Source: Gaiellasilicea sp035556515 (GTDB lineage Bacteria; Actinomycetota; Thermoleophilia; Gaiellales; Gaiellaceae). From it: a stretch of DNA of 9,787 nt. This document shows positions 6,294 to 9,787 of the stretch, one piece after another. The translations under genes were made by a program, and so were the position numbers. Every line of letters starts with the position of its first letter. Position 1 is the first letter of the stretch. Below the pieces are notes generated by a model. It made no database searches, was not told the origin of the DNA, and saw only the letters and a list, made by a program, of their open reading frames with translations. The stretch lies in contig DATMEO010000096.1 of NCBI GenBank assembly GCA_035556515.1, positions 1 to 9,787 on the forward strand, written 5' to 3'.

Positions 6294-6937
6294 CCGCGGG
6301 CTACGCACTCGACGCGCTCGACCCGGACGAGCGGGCACGCTACGAGGAGCACCTCGCCTCGTGCGAGAGCTGCCGCGAGGAGCTGCAGGACTTCTGGCAG
6401 GTCGCGGGCGCGCTCGGCCGCGCGGCCGGCGGCCCGACGCCGCCGGCGTCGCTCCGTGAGCGCATCCTCGAGCAGGCACGCGACGAGCGGCCGAACGTCG
6501 TGCCGCTGCGACGCCGCGTCGCGGCGCCCGTCCTCACCTCGGCCGCCGCGGTAGCCGCCGTGGTCGCGGTCGGGCTCGGGATCTGGTCGTTCGGCCTCTC
6601 CCGCGACCTCGACGACGCGAACAGCGTGCTGGAGGTGCTGAGCGACCCCAACGCCCGCGTCCACGAGACCGCCGACGGCGAGGCGAACCTCGTCGTCACC
6701 CCGACGGGCCGCGCCGCGCTCGTCGTGCGGCGGCTCGCGCCGGCGCCGCGGGGCAAGGACTACGAGATCTGGGTCTTCGAGAACGGCGTCCCGCAGCGGG
6801 CGGGCCTGTTCGAGCGGCCCGGCGTCGCGATGCTCTCGCGGCGGGTTGCCCGCGGGCAGACGGTGGCGGTGACGCTCGAGCCGGACGGCGGCGTCGATGC
6901 GCCCACCGGCGATCCGCTGTTCACCGCAGCCGCCTAG
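6275..6937 (+). CDS. rskA: membrane anti-sigma factor, RskA type
   Basis: The 220-residue membrane protein holds SigK inactive. The cytoplasmic N-terminal anti-sigma domain carries the zinc-type motif H26-x3-C30-x2-C33 (EEHLASCESC). One transmembrane helix lies at about 84-106 (APVLTSAAAVAAVVAVGLGI), after a basic RRR stop. The outer C-terminal RskA domain is recognisable from YEIWVFENGVPQRAGLF and VTLEPDGGVDAPTGDPLFTA. In Mycobacterium, regulated proteolysis of RskA releases SigK; the same is inferred here. ATG 6275 starts inside the sigma gene, and the TAG stop is followed by a second TAG. The stop abuts a diverged copy of the 7160/7629 repeat. Confidence 0.93.
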   Translation: MDLHDLTAGYALDALDPDERARYEEHLASCESCREELQDFWQVAGALGRAAGGPTPPASLRERILEQARDERPNVVPLRRRVAAPVLTSAAAVAAVVAVGLGIWSFGLSRDLDDANSVLEVLSDPNARVHETADGEANLVVTPTGRAALVVRRLAPAPRGKDYEIWVFENGVPQRAGLFERPGVAMLSRRVARGQTVAVTLEPDGGVDAPTGDPLFTAAA

Positions 6938-6956
6938 TAGGAGGGTTTTACGAAAT
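6938..6956 (+). repeat. diverged third copy of the TAGGAGGG...CGAAAT repeat
   Basis: TAGGAGGGTTTTACGAAAT matches 16 of 19 bases of the core repeat at 7163-7181, in the same orientation. It starts immediately after the rskA stop. With 7160-7181 it brackets the 49-codon ORF in direct orientation. Confidence 0.6.
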
Positions 6957-6970
6957 TGGCGCCCTAGGGA

Positions 6971-6993
6971 GGCGGCGTTGAACGGGAGCCGCC
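6971..6993 (+). repeat. 6-bp inverted repeat after rskA
   Basis: GGCGGC (6971-6976) and GCCGCC (6988-6993) can pair around an 11-nt loop. There is no T-run, so it is at most a weak terminator for sigK-rskA. The -35-like TTGAAC of the next promoter candidate lies inside its loop. Confidence 0.3.
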
Positions 6994-7006
6994 CCCGCGT
7001 TACCCT
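6978..7006 (+). promoter_or_regulatory. candidate promoter for the 49-codon ORF
   Basis: TTGAAC (6978-6983), a 17-nt spacer and TACCCT (7001-7006) resemble a housekeeping promoter. The predicted start near 7013 is only a few bases before ATG 7016, so the transcript would be almost leaderless, a pattern also seen at recQ and at the partial gene at the right end. Confidence 0.4.
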
Positions 7007-7015
7007 GAGCGGGAG

Positions 7016-7165
7016 ATGTTCCGCGCGCTGTACCGGCAGATCGCGAGATTCCTCAACTGGGTCAACGGCACTGGCTCCGGGTCTCAAGTGCATCCCGGAC
7101 CACCAGGGGAACCCGGGAACCACCGCGTCGAGGATCGCGCGGGCAGCAGCGGCTGGGACAGCTAG
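7016..7165 (+). CDS. hypothetical small protein, 49 residues
   Basis: ATG 7016 opens 49 codons ending at TAG 7163-7165. The N-terminus MFRALYRQIARFLNWVN could form a short amphipathic, basic helix; the rest (GSGSQVHPGPPGEPGNHRVE) is Gly/Pro-rich and probably disordered. I do not recognise a family. In favour: a promoter-like sequence at the right distance, and a stop exactly at the edge of the 22-bp repeat. Against: several codons rare in the neighbouring genes (AGA, TCT, ACT, CCA, GGA), a GGGAG that directly touches the ATG and so is badly spaced as a ribosome site, and the short length. It may be a real small membrane-associated peptide, or a remnant. Confidence 0.3.
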   Translation: MFRALYRQIARFLNWVNGTGSGSQVHPGPPGEPGNHRVEDRAGSSGWDS

Positions 7166-7181
7166 GAGGGATTGGCGAAAT
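7160..7181 (+). repeat. left arm of 22-bp perfect inverted repeat
   Basis: The 22 bases here (AGCTAGGAGGGATTGGCGAA then AT) are the exact reverse complement of 7629-7650. Identity stops on both sides, so the match is bounded and not part of a longer duplication. The arm overlaps the stop codon of the 49-codon ORF. The core contains AGGAGGG, a perfect Shine-Dalgarno-like sequence. Confidence 0.9.
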
Positions 7182-7295
7182 AGGAATTCCGTGTTCGCCT
7201 CCGCGCCGACCGTGATGCTCGGACGACTCAGCCTCGCGCTCGCGCGGTCACGGGCCATGCCTTCCCCCGCGTAGCGGCGGGAACCCGTCCCGGCT

Positions 7296-7586
7296 TCAGC
7301 TCGACTCCGCAATGCTCCACATCGCGTCCAACCACAGCACCAGGGTGATGGCAGCTACGACGAAGGATGCAACGGCGATGGCGAAGGGGAGGCGCGATGG
7401 GGCAACAAGCAGCGCCAACGCCGAGGCGATCAACGCGGCGACGACGGTGGCGAGAGTGACACCGGCTGCAGAGTCCGGAACGTCATAGAACGTCCACAGA
7501 ATGTGGGTCACGAGTGCGGCAGCCGTCAGTAGCGGGGCTACGGCAACGAGAACCCACGAAGCAGGATGCTCGCGCTTCCGTTCCAC
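7296..7586 (-). CDS. hypothetical three-helix membrane protein, 96 residues
   Basis: From GTG 7586 (MERKREHPASW...) the product has a short basic N-terminus and three predicted transmembrane helices at about 11-31 (WVLVAVAPLLTAAALVTHIL), 42-62 (GVTLATVVAALIASALALLV) and 66-88 (LPFAIAVASFVVAAITLVLW), ending DAMWSIAESS. I do not recognise a family. The hydrophobic pattern argues for a real gene. Codon use is milder than in neighbours, with many GTT, GTA, GCT, GCA and TCT codons, which suggests a foreign or fast-evolving origin. No Shine-Dalgarno precedes GTG 7586; an alternative ATG at 7667 would add 27 residues reading through the repeat (ARRDWRN). It lies wholly between the two arms of the 22-bp inverted repeat. 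Confidence 0.6.
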   Translation of the reverse strand: MERKREHPASWVLVAVAPLLTAAALVTHILWTFYDVPDSAAGVTLATVVAALIASALALLVAPSRLPFAIAVASFVVAAITLVLWLDAMWSIAESS

Positions 7587-7628
7587 CTGAACGCGTTGTA
7601 CCCGTATGGCCGCATCTACGCCGCGGCC

Positions 7629-7650
7629 ATTTCGCCAATCCCTCCTAGCT
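7629..7650 (-). repeat. right arm of 22-bp perfect inverted repeat
   Basis: Exact reverse complement of 7160-7181; the arms are separated by 447 bp that contain the membrane protein gene. On the minus strand AGGAGGG here is followed, 9 nt later, by an ATG (7630-7628) that reads only four codons (MAAA) before TAG, out of frame with the membrane protein. Confidence 0.9.
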
Positions 7651-7661
7651 ACTGATTCGTG

Positions 7662-7682
7662 ACGCATCCGTGACGGATGCGT
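7662..7682. promoter_or_regulatory. 21-bp palindrome upstream of recQ, candidate operator
   Basis: Two 10-bp arms, ACGCATCCGT (7662-7671) and ACGGATGCGT (7673-7682), are exact reverse complements around a single G. It covers the expected -35 region of the recQ promoter and sits 12 nt from the right arm of the 22-bp repeat. It does not fit the actinobacterial LexA box (CGAAC-N4-GTTCG). A repressor dimer site for recQ, perhaps also for the divergent membrane gene, is inferred. Confidence 0.55.
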
Positions 7683-7696
7683 TCCGACCGCGTCCG

Positions 7697-7702
7697 TACA
7701 GT
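7697..7702 (+). promoter_or_regulatory. -10 box of a leaderless recQ transcript
   Basis: TACAGT (TAnnnT) ends 6 nt before GTG 7709, the distance expected if transcription starts at or next to the G of the start codon. There is no good -35 17 nt upstream; that place is taken by the palindrome. Confidence 0.5.
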
Positions 7703-7708
7703 TGGCTC

Positions 7709-9676
7709 GTGAGCGAGCTGAAGCCCGCACTGACACGGCTGTTCGGATTCGCGGATTTCCGCCCCGGCCAGGAGCAGGTCGTCCGCGCCGCCGTCGACGG
7801 CCGTGACACGCTCGCACTGATGCCGACGGGCTCGGGCAAGTCGCTCACCTACCAGCTGGCGGCGATGCTCCGCCCGACGCCGACGCTCGTCCTCTCGCCC
7901 CTGATCGCGCTGATGAAGGACCAGGTCGACAAGCTTCCTGCCGAGGTCGCGGCGCAGGCGACGCTGATCAACTCGTCGCTCGACCCGGACGAGGCTGCGG
8001 CGCGGCTTCGCGCGGCGGCCGAGGGTCGCTACCGGCTCCTCTACGTCGCCCCGGAACGGCTCCGGCAGCGTCACTTCCTCGACGCGATCGCGGGGATCGA
8101 CATCGGCCTCGTCGTGATCGACGAGGTGCACTGCGTCAGCATGTGGGGGCACGACTTCCGGCCGGACTACCTCTTCATCCGCCGCGCCCTCGACGCTCTG
8201 GGGCGGCCGGCGATCCTGGGCATGACCGCCACGGCGACGCCCACGACGGAGCGCGAGATCGCGGCTGCGCTCGGTCGGGAGCCCGAGATCGTGCGCACGA
8301 GCGTCGTCCGGCCGAACCTGCGCTACGACGTCGAGATCGTCGACGGCGAGGAGGACAGGCTGCGCACGCTCGTGCGGCGGCTGCACGAGCTTCGCGGCGC
8401 CTCGGCGATCGTCTATGCGCGCTCGCGGCGGAGCTGCGAGAACCTGGCGCGCACGCTCCGCGTCCACGATCTCGCCGCAGTCCACTATCACGCCGGGCTC
8501 GAGCCGCAGGAGCGCTCGGCGGCGCAGGAGGCATTCATCGAGGGCCGGATCCAGACCGTCGTCGCGACGACTGCGTTCGGGATGGGGATCGACAAGCCCG
8601 ACATCCGGCTGGTGGCGCTCTACAACTACCCCGAATCGCTCGAGAGCTACGTCCAGATGGTCGGCCGCGCCGGCCGCGACGGCCGCGCGTCGGACACGCT
8701 CCTGCTCGCGAGCCGTTCCGACGCGAGCCAGCTGCGGCGGTTCGCACGCTCGGACATTCCGACCGTCGCCGATCTCCGCTCGGTCTACGCCCGGCTGCGC
8801 GGCCGCCGCGAGGTGCTGCCGGAGGAACTGGGTGACGAGCCGGATCCGCGCGTCCTCGTCGGGATGCTGGAGCAGGTCGGGCTCGTCGAGCGCGGCTTCG
8901 ACGCCGGGCGGGCGATGCAGATCGAGGTGCCCGATCCGCCCGCCGACTCCGCGGAGCGGATCGACGGCCTGCTCGCCCGCTACGAGCAGGAGGCCTTGAC
9001 GCGCGCCGACCGGCTCGTCCGCTTCGCCGAGTCGCGCGCCTGCCGACACCGACAGGTAGCGGAGCACTTCGGCGAGACCCTCGAGGAGGACTGCGGCATG
9101 TGCGACGTGTGCTCGCCGCTCGCAGCGCCCGCCGACGCGCCCGTCGCGACCACGCCCCTGCCGGAGGACATCGGCGGCGCCATTCATCGCGCCGCGCTCG
9201 AGCTGCGCTGGCCGCTCGGGCGCACCGGGCTCACGGCGATGCTGCGCGGCTCGATGAGCGCGCCGCGCTCCGCCCAGCGCTCGCCCAACTTCGGGCTGCT
9301 CTCGGCGGCGAGCCAGGCGGACGTCAAGCGCTGGATCCAGCTGCTCGAGCTCTCCGGCGCGCTGGAATCGTTCGAGAGCGACGACGGCTTCCGCCTGCTG
9401 CGCGCGATACCCGGCGCCGAGTTGCCGCGGATCGGTGCTGCGGCACCGGCCGGCCCGGCCGACGCGGGTCTCTTCGAGCGGCTGCGCGAGTGGCGGCTCG
9501 AGCGTGCGCGCGAGGACGAGGTGCCCGCCTATGTCGTCCTGCACGACGCAACGCTGCGCGAGCTCGCGTCCGCGAAGCCCGCAAACGAGCGCGATCTCGC
9601 CGCGGTCAAGGGCTTCGGCCCGACCAAGCTCGAGCGCTACGGAGATGACGTCCTCGCGGTGATCGCCGCCGCCTGA
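7709..9676 (+). CDS. recQ: ATP-dependent DNA helicase RecQ
   Basis: The protein is 655 residues, a 3'-5' DNA helicase acting in recombination and fork repair. From GTG 7709: the N-terminal FGFADFRPGQEQVV (motif 0) at 12-25, Walker A MPTGSGKS at 38-45, DEVH Walker B at 138-141 followed by the aromatic-rich loop SMWGHDFRPDY, and motif VI QMVGRAGRDG at 316-325. The zinc-binding Cys residues 445, 462, 465 and 468 keep the family spacing C-x16-C-x2-C-x2-C. A winged-helix region follows at about 480-580, and an HRDC domain at about 588-655 (ERDLAAVKGFGPTKLERYGD). All parts are intact. GTG 7670 is an alternative start that adds 13 residues, but lies inside the palindrome; GTG 7709 fits the -10 box and the family N-terminus. 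Confidence 0.97.
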   Translation: MSELKPALTRLFGFADFRPGQEQVVRAAVDGRDTLALMPTGSGKSLTYQLAAMLRPTPTLVLSPLIALMKDQVDKLPAEVAAQATLINSSLDPDEAAARLRAAAEGRYRLLYVAPERLRQRHFLDAIAGIDIGLVVIDEVHCVSMWGHDFRPDYLFIRRALDALGRPAILGMTATATPTTEREIAAALGREPEIVRTSVVRPNLRYDVEIVDGEEDRLRTLVRRLHELRGASAIVYARSRRSCENLARTLRVHDLAAVHYHAGLEPQERSAAQEAFIEGRIQTVVATTAFGMGIDKPDIRLVALYNYPESLESYVQMVGRAGRDGRASDTLLLASRSDASQLRRFARSDIPTVADLRSVYARLRGRREVLPEELGDEPDPRVLVGMLEQVGLVERGFDAGRAMQIEVPDPPADSAERIDGLLARYEQEALTRADRLVRFAESRACRHRQVAEHFGETLEEDCGMCDVCSPLAAPADAPVATTPLPEDIGGAIHRAALELRWPLGRTGLTAMLRGSMSAPRSAQRSPNFGLLSAASQADVKRWIQLLELSGALESFESDDGFRLLRAIPGAELPRIGAAAPAGPADAGLFERLREWRLERAREDEVPAYVVLHDATLRELASAKPANERDLAAVKGFGPTKLERYGDDVLAVIAAA

Positions 9677-9686
9677 GCGGTTTTTT
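9669..9686 (+). terminator. short intrinsic terminator at the recQ stop
   Basis: CCGC-CTGA-GCGG followed directly by six T's; the recQ stop codon TGA is in the loop. The stem has only 4 GC pairs plus a possible G-T, so it may be leaky. It separates recQ from the next gene, which begins 20 nt downstream. Confidence 0.5.
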
Positions 9687-9692
9687 CGAAGC

Positions 9693-9698
9693 TAGACT
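9693..9698 (+). promoter_or_regulatory. -10 box for the gene at the right edge
   Basis: TAGACT ends 7 nt before TTG 9706, which fits a leaderless transcript starting at the start codon. The -35 region overlaps the recQ stop and has no clear match to TTGACA. Confidence 0.4.
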
Positions 9699-9705
9699 GA
9701 ATCCC

Positions 9706-9787
9706 TTGCGGTTGTTCAGCAAGAAAAAAGGCGCGCGTCCGCGTCGCCGGATCCGCAAGCTTCGCCTCCTTGCGCTCCTCACCGTCC
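9706..9787 (+). CDS. N-terminus of a membrane-anchored protein (partial), possibly a penicillin-binding transglycosylase
   Basis: From TTG 9706 the reading frame stays open to the window end: (M)RLFSKKKGARPRRRIRKLR then LLALLTV. A strongly basic cytoplasmic tail running into a hydrophobic stretch is the start of a single-pass inner membrane protein. Class A penicillin-binding proteins of high-GC Actinobacteria often start this way, but 27 codons do not prove it, and other type II membrane proteins fit equally well. There is no Shine-Dalgarno; the -10 box at 9693-9698 supports a leaderless TTG start. Confidence 0.5.
   Translation, partial: MRLFSKKKGARPRRRIRKLRLLALLTV

Noticed and set aside
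7089..7120. Collagen-like repeat in the 49-codon ORF
   Set aside because: Only two Gly-X-Y units (GPPGEP), too few for a collagen-like segment.
7191..7274. 27-codon ORF (MFASAPTVMLGRLSLALARS...) after the left repeat arm
   Set aside because: Too short; the AGGAGGG in the repeat is about 20 nt from its GTG, beyond a working distance.
6281..7312. Minus-strand ORF of 343 codons opposite rskA
   Set aside because: Arg-rich composition without a domain; opposite an intact RskA.
7566..7655. 29-codon plus-strand ORF ending in the right repeat arm
   Set aside because: Lies opposite the start region of the membrane protein; only a weak GCAGG precedes it.
7153..7657. Transposon with target-site duplication around the 22-bp repeats
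   Set aside because: The flanks share only a possible 2-bp AC, and no transposase motif occurs inside.
7662..7682. LexA (SOS) box at recQ
   Set aside because: The palindrome does not match CGAAC-N4-GTTCG.
7649..9544. Minus-strand ORF of 631 codons opposite recQ
   Set aside because: Antisense shadow of a fully recognisable RecQ.

Overview
The window comes from a high-GC bacterium, most probably an actinobacterium of the Thermoleophilia type (Gaiellales or Solirubrobacterales relatives). This is inferred from the 5' part of the 16S rRNA at the left edge, very GC-rich codon use, a mycobacteria-like boxA in the rRNA leader, a SigK/RskA pair, and several starts with little or no 5' leader. The exact taxon cannot be fixed from about 416 bases of 16S read by eye.

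Minus strand, in transcription order from about 5.6 kb to 0: an exported DUF4331 protein, an exported TPR protein, an FMN-dependent alpha-hydroxy-acid dehydrogenase, tyrosyl-tRNA synthetase (tyrS), then an rRNA promoter whose -35 box overlaps the tyrS stop codon. A leader of about 330 nt follows, with a terminator-like hairpin, a boxB-like hairpin and boxA, and then the start of 16S rRNA, which leaves the window at base 1.

Plus strand, diverging from DUF4331 at about 5.6 kb: an ECF sigma factor of the SigK type and its membrane anti-sigma factor RskA, with 19 nt of overlap. Between the sigma gene and DUF4331 lie two back-to-back, mirror-symmetric copies of CGAACC-N16-CGAAC. They are good candidates for promoters read by this sigma factor in both directions. 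The simplest reading is that RskA holds SigK at the membrane until a signal releases it, and SigK then drives its own operon and the exported DUF4331/TPR operon.

The 6.94-7.70 kb region is an accessory-looking patch. A perfect 22-bp inverted repeat (7160-7181 and 7629-7650) brackets a 96-residue three-helix membrane protein with less biased codon use than its neighbours. A third, diverged copy of the repeat just after rskA brackets a 49-codon small ORF that has its own promoter-like sequence. The patch could be an invertible or mobile cassette.

The right end holds a complete recQ helicase gene (helicase, zinc and HRDC domains), probably leaderless and preceded by a 21-bp palindrome, a short terminator at its stop, and the first 27 codons of another apparently leaderless gene with a basic N-terminus leading into a hydrophobic segment.
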